From: Bacillota bacterium
Lineage (GTDB): Bacteria > Bacillota_A > Clostridia > Clostridiales > Clostridiaceae
DNA: 61,967 nt
Assembly: GCA_021837545.1 (NCBI GenBank)
Contig: JAKBFR010000001.1
Coordinates: 1-61,967, forward strand
Direction: 5' to 3'
A program made the position numbers and the translations under genes. Positions 10,457 through 20,920 of the stretch are shown here, one piece after another. Below the pieces are notes generated by a model. That model saw nothing but the letters and a program-made list of their open reading frames with translations, was not told the origin of the DNA and ran no database searches. Every line of letters begins with the position of its first letter. Position 1 is the stretch's first letter.

Positions 10457-10474
10457 AAAAAGGAGGTGGATTCA

Positions 10475-12340
10475 ATGTTCGATTTTAAAGTTCAATTAAA
10501 GATTCTACCAGATAAGCCAGGAGTATACTTGATGAAGAACACTCTTGGAGAAATTATTTATGTTGGAAAAGCAAAAGTATTAAAGAATAGAGTTAGGCAA
10601 TACTTTCAAAATTCAAAGAATCATTCAGAAAAAGTAAAAGCTATGGTCAAGAATATTTCTGAATTCGAATATATAATTACAGATTCTGAAATGGAAGCGT
10701 TAATATTAGAATGTAATTTAATAAAAAAATATAGTCCTAAGTATAATATTTCCTTAAAAGACGATAAATTTTATCCTTTCATAAAAATAACTACTAACGA
10801 GGATTTTCCGAAAGTCTTTATTACTAGGAATTATGCAAAAGATGGGAATAAGTATTTTGGACCATATCCTAATGCTGGAGCTGTACATGAAACAATAAAT
10901 TTGATAAGAAGAATATTTCCTCTTAGAACTTGTAAGAAATTTATTGTAGAGGGTGGAAAACAAACAAGACCATGTTTGAATTACCATATAAAAAAATGCA
11001 AAGCTCCATGTGAAGGGCATATTTCAAAGATTGATTATAGAAATATGATAGATGAGATTATGGATGTTTTAAGTGGCAGAGATAAGACTTTATTGAATAA
11101 ATTAAAAAAAGAAATGCAAGAAAATTCTTCGAATTTAGAATTTGAGAAGGCTGCATCCCTAAGAGATAAAATCTTAGCTATAGAGAATATAGCTGAAAAA
11201 CAAAAAGTGTTTAAATCTCAAGAAGGTGATGAGGATTTCATTAATATGTATAAAGATGAGAAAGATTGCTGCATCCAAATCTTCTTCTTAAGAGATGGAA
11301 AAGTGACAGGAAGAGAGCATTTTATTATTGAAAATAGTTCTTACGAAGAAGATAGTACTGTTATTTCTCAATTTATAATTTCATTTTATGGGGGTACTCC
11401 CAAAGTTCCTAAAAACATTTATATTCCACAAAGTGATGAAATAGAATCTTTAGAAGAATTCTTAAGTGTAAAGAGGGGTTCAAAGGTTTTTGCTAAAATT
11501 CCAATAAAAGGTGAGAAAAAAGATATGTTAGAATTGGTAAAAAGTAATGCTAAGGTTACTTTAGACCAATTTAAGGATAAAATTTTAAAAGATAAAGAAA
11601 TAAATATAATATGCCTAGAACAAATACAAAGTTTATTAGAGCTTGATAGTATGCCATTTAGAATAGAAGCTTATGATATATCTAACATACAAGGAGTAGA
11701 TTCTGTAGGATCAATGATTGTATTTGAAGATGGAAAAGCTAGAAATAGTGATTATAGAAGATTTCGTATAAAAACTGTAAAAAATGCTAATGATTATGAT
11801 AGCATGAGAGAAATTTTAGAAAGAAGATTTACTCATGGGTTAAAGGAGATTAAAGAAATCCAAGATAAAGAAATTAAATTTTCTAATGGAAAATTTTCTA
11901 ACTTTCCAGATTTAATTATGATGGATGGTGGAAAAGGTCAAGTAAACATAGCTCTTGAAGTTTTAGATAAATTAGGCATAAATATACCTGTATGTGGATT
12001 AGTTAAAGATGATCATCATGGAACAAGAGGAATAATCTATAATAACAATGAGTTAATAATAAATAGAAATTCTAATTTAATGCAATTGATAAGAAGAATT
12101 CAAGATGAAGTCCATAGATTTGCAATTACGTATCATAGAAGTTTAAGAGATAAGAGAACATTACATTCAATATTAGATGATATACCAAATATCGGGCAAA
12201 AAAGAAGAATGGCATTACTTATGAAATTTGGAAGCATTGATAATATAAAAAAAGCTACACTAGATGAACTTCTTGAAACTGAGTCAATTGATAATAAGGC
12301 AGCGAATAGTATTTTCACATATTTTAGGCATAGTACATAA
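10475..12340 (+). CDS. uvrC: Excinuclease ABC subunit C
   Basis: UvrC makes both incisions in nucleotide excision repair. Domains in order are an N-terminal GIY-YIG nuclease (PGVYLMKN with IIYVGKAKVLKNRVRQYF), a central UVR motif for UvrB binding (FEKAASLRDKI), the RNase-H-like 5' nuclease (AYDISNIQG, MDGGKGQVN), and tandem helix-hairpin-helix at the end (IPNIGQKRRMALLMKFGS). ATG 10475 is chosen because AGGAGGTG ends 6 bases before it. A GTG at 10466 lies inside that ribosome binding site and is rejected. This gives 621 residues, normal length. It is separated from uvrBA by the FHA-ftsW-pbp cassette and has no SOS box of its own. Confidence 0.97.
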   Translation: MFDFKVQLKILPDKPGVYLMKNTLGEIIYVGKAKVLKNRVRQYFQNSKNHSEKVKAMVKNISEFEYIITDSEMEALILECNLIKKYSPKYNISLKDDKFYPFIKITTNEDFPKVFITRNYAKDGNKYFGPYPNAGAVHETINLIRRIFPLRTCKKFIVEGGKQTRPCLNYHIKKCKAPCEGHISKIDYRNMIDEIMDVLSGRDKTLLNKLKKEMQENSSNLEFEKAASLRDKILAIENIAEKQKVFKSQEGDEDFINMYKDEKDCCIQIFFLRDGKVTGREHFIIENSSYEEDSTVISQFIISFYGGTPKVPKNIYIPQSDEIESLEEFLSVKRGSKVFAKIPIKGEKKDMLELVKSNAKVTLDQFKDKILKDKEINIICLEQIQSLLELDSMPFRIEAYDISNIQGVDSVGSMIVFEDGKARNSDYRRFRIKTVKNANDYDSMREILERRFTHGLKEIKEIQDKEIKFSNGKFSNFPDLIMMDGGKGQVNIALEVLDKLGINIPVCGLVKDDHHGTRGIIYNNNELIINRNSNLMQLIRRIQDEVHRFAITYHRSLRDKRTLHSILDDIPNIGQKRRMALLMKFGSIDNIKKATLDELLETESIDNKAANSIFTYFRHST

Positions 12341-12387
12341 AATAGACTAGATAACAATTTGTTAATTTCTGAATATGATTAAAAACA

Positions 12388-12416
12388 TGAACAAAATAAA
12401 TAAATTATGCTATAAT
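12388..12416 (+). promoter_or_regulatory. Possible promoter of murB
   Basis: TGAACA (12388-12393), 17-bp spacer, TATAAT (12411-12416). It implies a leader of about 175 bases. I see no recognisable riboswitch in the leader. Confidence 0.5.
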
Positions 12417-12596
12417 AATACGGAATAAAGATTTACTGAGTATAAGTTAATATGAATAAAATTTTAATTTGTATTGTTTGAGTTTATTAGGGCAGTTAGC
12501 TATCGGATAAAGTTTTGCTTGTGTTAGTTTAGTTTATAGATTATTCTATATGATGTAAAGAAATGATATTAATATCAGTGTTTGAGGAGTTTTAGC

Positions 12597-13511
12597 ATGA
12601 ATCAGTATGGAAAGTATAATAATTTGTTTAATAAAATATATGAAGAGTCACAGATTCAGTTAGATGCGAAAATGAGTGAACATATATACTTTAAAGTTGG
12701 GGGAGCAGTAGATATACTTTTAACTCCCAATAATATAGAACAACTAAAAGAAACTATCACTATCTGTAAACAAAATAAAATTCCATTTTATGTTATAGGA
12801 AATGGATCTAACATTCTAGTTAAAGATGGTGGTATTAGAGGCGTTGTTATAAAGTTATGCGAACTTAATAAGATAGAACGTATGGGTAATAAAATTACAG
12901 CTGAATGTGGAGCATTACTTAAAGATGTTTCAATAGAAGCTACAGCAGGATCCTTAGCGGGATTTCAATTTGCATGTGGGATTCCAGGTAGTGTAGGTGG
13001 AGCTGTATTTATGAATGCAGGAGCTTATGATGGAGAAATATCATTTGTTATTGAGAAAGCAGAAGTGTTAGATGATAACCAAGAAGTTAAAGTTTTTTCT
13101 AAAGAAGAATTAAACCTAGGGTATAGACAATCTTTAGTTATGCAAAAAGGATATGTAGTATTAAGTGCGACTTTTGATTTGACACCTGGAGATAAAGAAA
13201 AAATTCAAGCTAGAGTTGATGCATTAACTACAAGAAGAGAAGATAGGCAACCATTAGAATATCCTTCAGCAGGTAGTACATTTAAGAGGCCGGAAGGTCA
13301 TTTTGCAGGAAAGTTAATTGAAGATGCAGGCTTAAAGGGATTCACAATAGGTGGAGCATGTGTTTCAGAAAAACATGCTGGCTTTGTAATTAATAAGAGA
13401 AATGGAACAGCTAAAGATGTATTAGATGTAATATATCATGTTAAAGATGAAGTGAAAAGACAGTTTGGTGTAGAGTTGCATCCAGAAGTTAGAATTTTAG
13501 GTGAAGATTAA
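12597..13511 (+). CDS. murB: UDP-N-acetylenolpyruvoylglucosamine reductase
   Basis: MurB reduces UDP-GlcNAc-enolpyruvate to UDP-MurNAc with NADPH and FAD, the second committed step of cytoplasmic peptidoglycan synthesis. Seen in the sequence are the FAD_binding_4 features YVIGNGSNILVKDGG and GIPGSVGGAVFMNAGAY, GYRQS, and the catalytic serine region SAGSTFKRP, with a final conserved HPEVR. It is the short, type II form (304 residues). ATG 12597 has GAGGAG seven bases upstream, and the in-frame TTG at 12582 lies before that site and is not used. A terminator follows at 13582-13613. Confidence 0.95.
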   Translation: MNQYGKYNNLFNKIYEESQIQLDAKMSEHIYFKVGGAVDILLTPNNIEQLKETITICKQNKIPFYVIGNGSNILVKDGGIRGVVIKLCELNKIERMGNKITAECGALLKDVSIEATAGSLAGFQFACGIPGSVGGAVFMNAGAYDGEISFVIEKAEVLDDNQEVKVFSKEELNLGYRQSLVMQKGYVVLSATFDLTPGDKEKIQARVDALTTRREDRQPLEYPSAGSTFKRPEGHFAGKLIEDAGLKGFTIGGACVSEKHAGFVINKRNGTAKDVLDVIYHVKDEVKRQFGVELHPEVRILGED

Positions 13512-13581
13512 GACATACTTATTTGTTAATTTTTGAGTATGCTTAGGATGTTTGAAGATATTAATGTTAGGTTAAATACTG

Positions 13582-13613
13582 AAACTCAAGAGTTTATGAC
13601 TTTTGGGTTTTTT
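13582..13613 (+). terminator. Rho-independent terminator after murB
   Basis: The stem ACTCAAGAG / CTTTTGGGT (with G-U pairs) and a TTTATGA loop are followed by TTTTTT. Confidence 0.6.
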
Positions 13614-13650
13614 ATGATTTAATTATAATAGTATGATATAATTTTAATCC

Positions 13651-13686
13651 TAAGGCACATTCAAGAAAATAGACACATGTGCCTAA
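13651..13686 (+). repeat. TTAGGCACATTC-type palindrome (short copy) upstream of rapZ
   Basis: TAAGGCACAT and ATGTGCCTA form inverted ends around TCAAGAAAATAGACAC. Related elements lie at 22416, 24293, 46313, 49374 and 57497. It sits in the rapZ leader, 33 bases before the start codon. Confidence 0.6.
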
Positions 13687-13719
13687 AAAGTGATCTTTGG
13701 CAAAAGGGGAGTGTGTAAT

Positions 13720-14604
13720 ATGAGATTTGTTATAGTTACAGGATTATCAGGAGCAGGAAAAACACAAGCAACAAGAGCATTAGAAGATTTGGGGTATTTT
13801 TGTGTAGATAATCTTCCACCAAAGTTAATCTCAAAATTTGCAGAAATGTGTACGCAAAGTGGCGGCAATATTGAAAAAGTAGCATTGGTTATAGATATCA
13901 GAGGTGGAATTTTCTTTGATGATTTTTTGGAAACTCTGAATTATTTAAAACAAAATGAATTTAAATATGAAATTTTATTTTTAGAGGCAACTGATGAAGT
14001 TCTTATAAAAAGATTTAAAGAAACAAGAAGAAGTCATCCTTTATCACCAGATGGTAGGGTTTTAACTGGTATTACTCAAGAAAGAGAAAAACTAAGAGAA
14101 GTTAAAAATTTGGCAGATATTATGATTGATACATCTAAATATGAAATAAGACACCTTAGAGAAAAGATAAATCAAACTTACGGTGATAATATTTATCCCG
14201 AAAAGCAATTATCAATTACAGTATTGAGCTTTGGATTTAAATATGGAATACCTGTAGATTCTGATTTGGTTTTTGATGTTAGATTTATACCAAATCCATT
14301 CTATATTCCAGAATTAAAGCAGTATTCAGGAAACGATGAACAAGTTAAAGAATATGTATTAAAGCAAACAGAAACTGTTAATTTCATAGAAAAATTAATG
14401 GATATGTTAAAATATTTAATTCCTAATTACATTAAAGAAGGAAAAAGACAGTTAATAATATCTATAGGATGTACAGGGGGAAGACATCGCTCTGTTGCAA
14501 TTGCAAATGAAGTTTATGAAAGATTAAATAAAGAAAACTATAACTCAAGAATAGAGCATAGAGATGTAGCAGAAGATCTTCATAAAGGGGAAAAGAAGCT
14601 ATGA
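13720..14604 (+). CDS. rapZ: RNase adapter / nucleotide-binding protein RapZ (YvcJ)
   Basis: A 294-residue P-loop protein. Walker [11 protein letters not shown] lies at residues ~8-17, DTSKYEIR in the middle, and the C-terminal domain has the signature [16 protein letters not shown]. In E. coli RapZ controls the glmS-regulating sRNA, and in Bacillus YvcJ is a GTPase/ATPase with effects on competence. It senses the amino-sugar or cell-wall precursor state in some hosts. The start ATG 13720 is preceded by GGGGAGTG, and the upstream in-frame start at 13690 gives no ribosome binding site. The stop overlaps the next gene (ATGA), marking an operon with yvcK and whiA, the conserved Firmicute order. 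Confidence 0.95.
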   Translation: MRFVIVTGLSGAGKTQATRALEDLGYFCVDNLPPKLISKFAEMCTQSGGNIEKVALVIDIRGGIFFDDFLETLNYLKQNEFKYEILFLEATDEVLIKRFKETRRSHPLSPDGRVLTGITQEREKLREVKNLADIMIDTSKYEIRHLREKINQTYGDNIYPEKQLSITVLSFGFKYGIPVDSDLVFDVRFIPNPFYIPELKQYSGNDEQVKEYVLKQTETVNFIEKLMDMLKYLIPNYIKEGKRQLIISIGCTGGRHRSVAIANEVYERLNKENYNSRIEHRDVAEDLHKGEKKL

Positions 14605-15953
14605 GGATACGAGATTGGCTTAAAGTAGGGATTAAAGTAAAACGATGGTTGGCATTTGGAATATTTGGAATATTATTAATAGCATTTGGTTTTACAGAAT
14701 TAGTAATGCATAAAATGTATAATTTGTATTATCAAGTTTTTTATGTATTTCTAAATATTACAGGAATATTTGTATTATATATTTCAGTCACAGAAATGAT
14801 GAAATCTATAATTGCACTAGTTAATAGAGGATATCTTAAAGTGTCTTTAGACAGTAGAAAAATTGAAAGCTTAATATATGAGAAAAGATTATTAGTTAAA
14901 GGTCCTAAAATAGTTGTAATTGGTGGAGGAACTGGTCTTTCAACAATGCTTAGAGGGTTAAAATACTATACATCTAATATTACTGCAATAGTAACAGTTG
15001 GGGATGATGGTGGTGGTTCTGGAGATTTAAGAGAAGACTTAGGAATGTTACCACCAGGAGATATAAGAAATTGCATTTTAGCACTTGCAGATACTGAACC
15101 TATACTAGAAGATTTACTTCAATATAGATTTAAAGATGGGAGATTGAAAAATCAGAGTTTTGGAAATTTATTTTTAGCAGCTATGACAGGAATATCAGAT
15201 AATTTTGAAGAAGCAGTTCAAAAAATGAGTTCTGTACTTGCGGTAACAGGTAAAGTTATACCAGTTACATTAGATAATATGCAATTAGTAGCGAAGCTTC
15301 AAAATGGTAATATAGTGAAAGGCGAATCTCAAATTCCAGAAGAAGCTATTAAACAAAATTCTAGAATAGAGGAACTAAAAATAAATCCAGAAAATGCAAT
15401 GGCATTAAAAGAAGCATTAGATGCATTAAAGGAAGCCGATGCTATAGTTATGGGTCCTGGAAGTTTATATACTAGTATAATATCGAATTTACTTGTTAAA
15501 GATATTGCAAAAGAAATCAGAAAAAGTAATGCTATTAAAATTTATATTTCAAATATAATGACTCAGCCTGGTGAAACTACAGGATTTAAAACATCAGATC
15601 ACTTAAAGGTTTTGCTTAAATACGGTGGAAAAGATATTGTTGACTATGTAATTGCAAATACAGGTGAAATAACAGATGAGTTAAAAGAAAAATATGAACA
15701 AGATGGCGCAGAACTTGTTAAGTTAGATAGAGAAGATATAAATAGTTTAGGAGTAAAAATAGTCGGAGATAATTTAGTTAAAATTAAAAATGGATTTATA
15801 AAACACGATTCAGAGAAATTAGCAGAAGTATTAGCAGATACAATAATGGAAAAGAAACTTTTATATGATAAGAAGAAAATTATAGAATATATGTATTTAT
15901 CGCAACGTATTAAGGAAAGAGTAAGAGAAGAAAAAGGAAAAGAAATAGATTAA
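14601..15953 (+). CDS. YvcK/CofD-like gluconeogenesis factor, membrane-anchored
   Basis: A 450-residue protein. Two N-terminal hydrophobic helices (~17-40 and ~43-67) precede a CofD/YvcK domain with the nucleotide-sugar binding segment [15 protein letters not shown] starting at residue ~107 and the conserved [15 protein letters not shown] and [14 protein letters not shown]. YvcK-type proteins bind UDP-GlcNAc-like sugars and are needed for growth on gluconeogenic carbon and for normal cell shape. The N-terminal membrane extension is absent in Bacillus YvcK but common in clostridial homologues. The start overlaps the rapZ stop by four bases, so the pair is translationally coupled. Confidence 0.92.
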   Translation: MRIRDWLKVGIKVKRWLAFGIFGILLIAFGFTELVMHKMYNLYYQVFYVFLNITGIFVLYISVTEMMKSIIALVNRGYLKVSLDSRKIESLIYEKRLLVKGPKIVVIGGGTGLSTMLRGLKYYTSNITAIVTVGDDGGGSGDLREDLGMLPPGDIRNCILALADTEPILEDLLQYRFKDGRLKNQSFGNLFLAAMTGISDNFEEAVQKMSSVLAVTGKVIPVTLDNMQLVAKLQNGNIVKGESQIPEEAIKQNSRIEELKINPENAMALKEALDALKEADAIVMGPGSLYTSIISNLLVKDIAKEIRKSNAIKIYISNIMTQPGETTGFKTSDHLKVLLKYGGKDIVDYVIANTGEITDELKEKYEQDGAELVKLDREDINSLGVKIVGDNLVKIKNGFIKHDSEKLAEVLADTIMEKKLLYDKKKIIEYMYLSQRIKERVREEKGKEID

Positions 15954-15992
15954 TTGTAAATTGAAATATGTATAGATAAGGAAGGAAACAAG

Positions 15993-16943
15993 ATGTCATT
16001 TTCAGCAAAAGTTAAAGGAGAAATATGCAGGCATATAGATATTTCTAAGGCAGAAGCCTTGGCGGAAATATCAGCTATAATGAAGGTTAGTGGCACATTA
16101 GCTTTTAGTGGAAGTGGACTTAGCTTTAAAATGACCACGGAAAATCCAGCTAGTGCTAGATTGATTTTTACACTTTTAAAAGAACATTTTAACATTCATT
16201 CAAAATTAATGGTAAAAAAAAGTAATTCATTAAAAAAGAATAATATTTACATGGTAGTGATTACAGAAGAAATGGGTGTCAGAGGATTACTAAGCGATAC
16301 TGGTATACTTAAAGAAATTGATGGGATAATGAGCTTAGACTACAGGATAGAAACGCACATTTTTAAAGAAGATGATATAAAAAAAGCATATATAAGAGGT
16401 GCGTTTATTGGTGGCGGAAGCATAAGTAACCCTGAAAAAACTTACCATCTAGAATTTGTAACCCACAGTGAGGACTATGCTAGAGACCTATCTAATCTTG
16501 TTAATACTTTTAGTTTAAATTCAAAAGTAATACAAAGGAAGAACAGTTTTATAGTATACATTAAAGAAGGCGAACAAATTGTAGATTTACTCAACGTAAT
16601 TGGGGCTCATGCATCTTTGTTAGAAATTGAAAACATAAGAATAATGAAAGAAATGAGAAATAATGTAAACAGACTTGTTAATTGTGAAACTGCAAATCTT
16701 TCAAAAACAGTAAATGCAGCTGTAAGACAAGTTGAAAGCATAAAACTAATACAATCACAAATAGGTCTTCAAAGATTACCGGATAATTTACGAGAAATTG
16801 CAGAATTAAGATTGAATTATCCAGATGAGTCACTAAAGGAATTAGGAGAAATGTTAGAGCCCCCAGTTGGAAAGTCAGGAATAAACCATAGATTAAGAAA
16901 AATAGAAAAAATAGCAGAGGAATTGAGAACAGGCGAGTATTAA
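15993..16943 (+). CDS. whiA: DNA-binding protein WhiA
   Basis: A 316-residue WhiA with an N-terminal degenerate LAGLIDADG homing-endonuclease fold (AYIRGAFIGGGSISNPEK, LEFVTHSEDYARDL) and a C-terminal helix-turn-helix (LRLNYPDESLKELGEML, then SGINHRLRKI). WhiA controls sporulation genes in Streptomyces and affects cell division and chromosome segregation in Bacillus. It is the third gene of the rapZ-yvcK-whiA operon, 39 bases after yvcK. ATG 15993 is preceded by AAGGAAGGAAAC. All motifs are intact. Confidence 0.95.
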   Translation: MSFSAKVKGEICRHIDISKAEALAEISAIMKVSGTLAFSGSGLSFKMTTENPASARLIFTLLKEHFNIHSKLMVKKSNSLKKNNIYMVVITEEMGVRGLLSDTGILKEIDGIMSLDYRIETHIFKEDDIKKAYIRGAFIGGGSISNPEKTYHLEFVTHSEDYARDLSNLVNTFSLNSKVIQRKNSFIVYIKEGEQIVDLLNVIGAHASLLEIENIRIMKEMRNNVNRLVNCETANLSKTVNAAVRQVESIKLIQSQIGLQRLPDNLREIAELRLNYPDESLKELGEMLEPPVGKSGINHRLRKIEKIAEELRTGEY

Positions 16944-16976
16944 ATCAATTAACAATTGAATGAGTGGGGGGATATC

Positions 16977-17261
16977 ATGTTTACGCATATTGTACTTTTT
17001 AAAGCAAAGGAGTCAACAAAGGAAAATTTAGAATTCTTAGAAAAGACTTTTTTATCTATGAATGGAAATATAAAAGAATTAAAACAGCTAGAAGTAGGAG
17101 TAGATGTTATAAGAAGTGATAGAAGCTATGATGTAGCTATTATAACAAGATTTGATTGCAAGGAAGACTACTTAGCTTATGATGTGAATGAATTCCATGT
17201 GGAGAATGTTAAGAAGGTTATAGCACCGTATTTAGAAGGAAGTATAACAATAGATTTTTAG
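16977..17261 (+). CDS. Dabb-family (stress-responsive A/B barrel) small protein
   Basis: A 94-residue protein beginning MFTHIVLFKAKESTKENLEF, with the pattern of the dimeric ferredoxin-like Dabb fold: an N-terminal HIVLFK strand, a central GVDVIRSDRSYDVAIIT, and a terminal YxxHxxHxxV-like segment (LAYDVNEFHVENVKKVI). Family members are known in plants and bacteria, but a general function is not. ATG 16977 has GTGGGGGGAT upstream. An in-frame ATG at 16956 would overlap the heptad repeat and has no ribosome binding site. It may be co-transcribed with whiA. Confidence 0.8.
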   Translation: MFTHIVLFKAKESTKENLEFLEKTFLSMNGNIKELKQLEVGVDVIRSDRSYDVAIITRFDCKEDYLAYDVNEFHVENVKKVIAPYLEGSITIDF

Positions 17262-17323
17262 ATCAATTGTCAATGTTCAATGCTCAATGATTGATAATTG
17301 AGCATTGATAATTGACAATTGAT
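17262..17323 (+). repeat. Near-perfect 27-bp inverted repeat of heptads before dnaE
   Basis: The left arm 17262-17288 (ATCAATTGTCAATG...) pairs with the right arm 17297-17323 (...AATTGACAATTGAT), with about two mismatches and an 8-base loop. It ends 7 bases before the purine-rich dnaE ribosome binding site at 17331. Confidence 0.75.
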
Positions 17324-17347
17324 ATTTAAAGGAAGGAGGAGTTACAT

Positions 17348-20300
17348 TTGGAAGAAAAACAATTTTGTCATTTACATTTACATACAGAATACAGCTTGTT
17401 AGACGGTTCAGGTAAAATAAAAAAGCTCATGAAGAAAGCAAAAGAAATGGGAATGAAGAGCATAGCCATAACAGACCATGGAGTTTTATATGGACTTGTA
17501 GATTTTTATAAGGCTGCAAAGGAAAATGAAATAAAGCCAATTTTAGGTTGTGAAGTATATGCAGTACCAAAATCTATGCATATTAAACAACCAGATAAAG
17601 AAAATTCAACGTATCATTTGGTTTTATTAGTAAAAAACCAAGTTGGATATGAAAATTTAATGAAAATAGTATCGGCGGCATCAATTGAAGGATTTTATTA
17701 TAAGCCAAGAGTTGATCATGATTATTTAAGAAAGCACAGTGAAGGATTAATTGCTTTAAGTGCTTGTTTAGGTGGAGAAGTACAATCTTATCACCTTAAA
17801 GATAATTATGAAAAAGCTAAAGAAACAGCTTTAATATATAAAGAAATCTTTAAGGGCGATTTTTATATTGAAGTACAAAATCATGGAATGGAAGAACAAA
17901 AAAAAGTAAATGAAGGAAATATAAAATTAGCTAAGGAAACAGGGATACCATTAGTAGCTACTAATGACGTCCATTATATAAATAAAGAAGATTCTAAATC
18001 TCATGATGTATTAATGTGTATACAAACAGCTAAAACAGTTGATGATCCTAATAGAAGAAGATATCCTTCGGATCAATTCTATCTAAAATCAGCAGAAGAA
18101 ATGTGGGATATATTTTCATACATACCAGAAGCACTAGAAAATACTATTAAAATTGCAGAACAATGTAATTATGAATATAAATTTCATGAATCTAAGCTAC
18201 CTAAATTTCCATTAGAAGAAGGGCAAGATCCTTATGAATATCTTAGAGATACTTGCTATAAGGGACTTATAGATCGATATGATGTATTTCAAGGATTAAT
18301 TGGGGAGCCTTTAAATTATAAAGAGATAGATAAGATAAATGAATCTAGCGAAAAAGCAAAAGAGTACATAGATAGATTAGAATATGAGCTTGAAGTCATA
18401 AAACAAATGGGGTATGTTGATTACTTTTTAATTGTTTGGGATTTTATTAGATTTTCTTATGAAAGTGGAATACCAACAGGGCCAGGCAGAGGATCTGCAG
18501 CAGGTTCAATAGTAGCTTTTACTTTAGGAATTACTAAGATAGATCCTATCAAGTATAGTTTGATATTTGAGCGATTTTTAAATCCAGAGAGAGTATCTAT
18601 GCCAGATATTGATAGCGACTTCTGTTATGAAAGAAGACAAGAAGTAATTGATTATGTTGTAGAGAAATATGGAGCAAGTAATGTTTCACAAATAATAACA
18701 TTTGGTACTATGGCGCCTAGAGTATGTATACGAGATGTTGGAAGAGCTATGAACTACAGCTATTCAGAAGTTGATAGAATTGCTAAGATGATACCAACTA
18801 TGTTGGGTATAACTATAGAAAAATCATTGGAATTAAATCCAGAGCTTAAATTAGCTTATGATAGTGATGAAAGAGTGAAAACTTTAATAGACGTTGCAAA
18901 AGATTTAGAGGGGCTACCAAGGCATTCCTCAACTCATGCAGCAGGTGTAGTTATTGCATCAAGACCACTAGTTGAATATGTTCCGCTGCAAAAAAATGAT
19001 GAAATGATAGTAACTCAATTTGGTATGGGAACTTTAGAAGAGCTTGGATTACTTAAGATGGACTTCTTAGGTCTTAGAACTTTAACTGTTATGAATGATG
19101 CTATTAATATGGTTAAAGAAAATAGAAATATTGATATAGATCTTGATAAAATAGATTTTAGTGATAAAGAAGTTTATAAAATGATTGGTGAAGGGAATAC
19201 AGCAGGAGTATTCCAATTAGAATCAGCTGGTATGACGTCTTTCATGAAGGAATTAAAACCTGATTCTATAGAAGATATAATTGCAGGAATTTCATTATAT
19301 AGACCAGGTCCTATGGCTGAAATACCAAGATACATAGAGGGAAAACGGAGTCCAGAAAAAGTTACGTATTTAACTAAAGAATTAGAACCAATATTAAAAG
19401 TAACCTATGGATGTTTAGTGTATCAAGAACAAGTAATGCAAGCTGTTAGAGATTTGGCAGGGTACTCTATGGGGCGAAGTGATATGGTTAGAAGAGCCAT
19501 GTCTAAGAAAAAGCATAAAGTCATGGAGGAAGAAAGAAAAAATTTCATTCATGGTATTGTCGAAAATGATGAGGTAGTAGTTCCAGGATGTATAAGAAAT
19601 GGGATTACAGAGGATGCAGCAAATAAGATTTTTGATTCTATGATGGATTTTGCGTCTTATGCATTCAATAAATCCCATGCAGCAGCTTATGCAGTTGTAG
19701 GATACCAAACAGCATACATTATGAAATATTATCCTGTAGAAATGATTGCAGCCATGCTTAATTCAATTATGGGAATAAACGAAAAAGTTGCATATTACAT
19801 TGGAATAGCAGAAGAATTAGGAATACAAGTATTGCCACCTAACATAAATGAGAGTCTTTCAAGATTTACAGTTAAAGGTGATAAAATTATATTTGGTTTA
19901 GCAGCTATTAAAAATGTAGGCGCTAATGTTGTAGATAGTATTGTAAAAATGCGAGAAGAAAAAGGTGAATTTGAATCTTTAGTAGATTTTATAAATAAAA
20001 TGGAGCCATCAACAATAAATAAACGTGCCGTTGAATGTTTGATAAAAGCTGGAGCTTTAGATGAGTTTAAAGTTTTTAGATCAAAGATGTTAGCAGTTCA
20101 TGAAAAAATGATTGAAAGTATATCAAGTGATAAGAAAAGAAATATTGATGGACAAATAAGTTTATTTGCAACTGAAGAATTAAAAAATCCAGAAGTAAAG
20201 TATCCGAATATAAAAGAATTTAATAAAAGAAATTTGTTAGCTATGGAAAAAGAAATGACAGGGCTTTATATTACAGGACATCCTTTAGATGACTATGCTC

Positions 20301-20920
20301 AAACTTTAAAAATGCAAACTTCCAATGAAATATCAAAAATATTTTTAGTTCAAGAAACTCTTGATGATACTTTAGAAAATGATATAGCTGAAATTGCTTT
20401 ATATAATAGCAAAGATACTCTGCAAGATAATGATAGAGTAATTCTTGGAGGAATACTTGCAGTGGTTAATCAAAAAGTAACTAGAAATAATACAATAATG
20501 GCATTTTTAAAATTAGAAGATTTAACAGGAACTATTGAAGTAATAGTATTTCCTAAAACATTAGACAAAGTTAAAGAATTATGTGTAACGGATAGTCTAG
20601 TTATAATAAAGGGTAGATTAAGCTTGAAAGAAGATGAACCACCTAAGCTTATATGTGAAAGTATAGAGCCTTTAGAAAAAATAGATAATTCAAAAGTTTT
20701 TTTAAGAACAGACGATACAATAGAAGCAAAAGAACTTAGTAAAAGGCTTAAAGACTTATTAATAAAAGAATACCTTGGAGATACACCTATTTATATATTT
20801 GCAAGTAAAGAAAAACAAAAATTTAGAGTGCCGAGAGATAGATGGGTGTCACTTGAAAGTGATGTAATAAATTTGCTGAAAGAAAATTTAGGCGAAGAAA
20901 ATGTAAAAATACAAGAATGA
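17348..20920 (+). CDS. dnaE: DNA polymerase III alpha subunit (DnaE type)
   Basis: A 1190-residue replicative polymerase. Domains in order are an N-terminal PHP domain (FCHLHLHTEYSLLDGSGKI, ITDHGVLYG), the palm with the catalytic aspartates in VSMPDIDSDFCYERR, the fingers with GPGRGSAAGS, the tandem helix-hairpin-helix region, and a C-terminal OB fold (DRVILGGILAVVNQKVTRNN). The start is TTG 17348 after GGAAGGAGGA with 8-base spacing. In Firmicutes DnaE works beside PolC, extending primers on the lagging strand. The length suits a DnaE1-type enzyme. No terminator was recognised directly after it. Confidence 0.96.
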   Translation: MEEKQFCHLHLHTEYSLLDGSGKIKKLMKKAKEMGMKSIAITDHGVLYGLVDFYKAAKENEIKPILGCEVYAVPKSMHIKQPDKENSTYHLVLLVKNQVGYENLMKIVSAASIEGFYYKPRVDHDYLRKHSEGLIALSACLGGEVQSYHLKDNYEKAKETALIYKEIFKGDFYIEVQNHGMEEQKKVNEGNIKLAKETGIPLVATNDVHYINKEDSKSHDVLMCIQTAKTVDDPNRRRYPSDQFYLKSAEEMWDIFSYIPEALENTIKIAEQCNYEYKFHESKLPKFPLEEGQDPYEYLRDTCYKGLIDRYDVFQGLIGEPLNYKEIDKINESSEKAKEYIDRLEYELEVIKQMGYVDYFLIVWDFIRFSYESGIPTGPGRGSAAGSIVAFTLGITKIDPIKYSLIFERFLNPERVSMPDIDSDFCYERRQEVIDYVVEKYGASNVSQIITFGTMAPRVCIRDVGRAMNYSYSEVDRIAKMIPTMLGITIEKSLELNPELKLAYDSDERVKTLIDVAKDLEGLPRHSSTHAAGVVIASRPLVEYVPLQKNDEMIVTQFGMGTLEELGLLKMDFLGLRTLTVMNDAINMVKENRNIDIDLDKIDFSDKEVYKMIGEGNTAGVFQLESAGMTSFMKELKPDSIEDIIAGISLYRPGPMAEIPRYIEGKRSPEKVTYLTKELEPILKVTYGCLVYQEQVMQAVRDLAGYSMGRSDMVRRAMSKKKHKVMEEERKNFIHGIVENDEVVVPGCIRNGITEDAANKIFDSMMDFASYAFNKSHAAAYAVVGYQTAYIMKYYPVEMIAAMLNSIMGINEKVAYYIGIAEELGIQVLPPNINESLSRFTVKGDKIIFGLAAIKNVGANVVDSIVKMREEKGEFESLVDFINKMEPSTINKRAVECLIKAGALDEFKVFRSKMLAVHEKMIESISSDKKRNIDGQISLFATEELKNPEVKYPNIKEFNKRNLLAMEKEMTGLYITGHPLDDYAQTLKMQTSNEISKIFLVQETLDDTLENDIAEIALYNSKDTLQDNDRVILGGILAVVNQKVTRNNTIMAFLKLEDLTGTIEVIVFPKTLDKVKELCVTDSLVIIKGRLSLKEDEPPKLICESIEPLEKIDNSKVFLRTDDTIEAKELSKRLKDLLIKEYLGDTPIYIFASKEKQKFRVPRDRWVSLESDVINLLKENLGEENVKIQE

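Noticed and set aside
10466..10474. GTG start for uvrC nine bases earlier
   Set aside because: It lies inside the AGGAGGTG ribosome binding site. ATG 10475 has correct spacing and matches the family.
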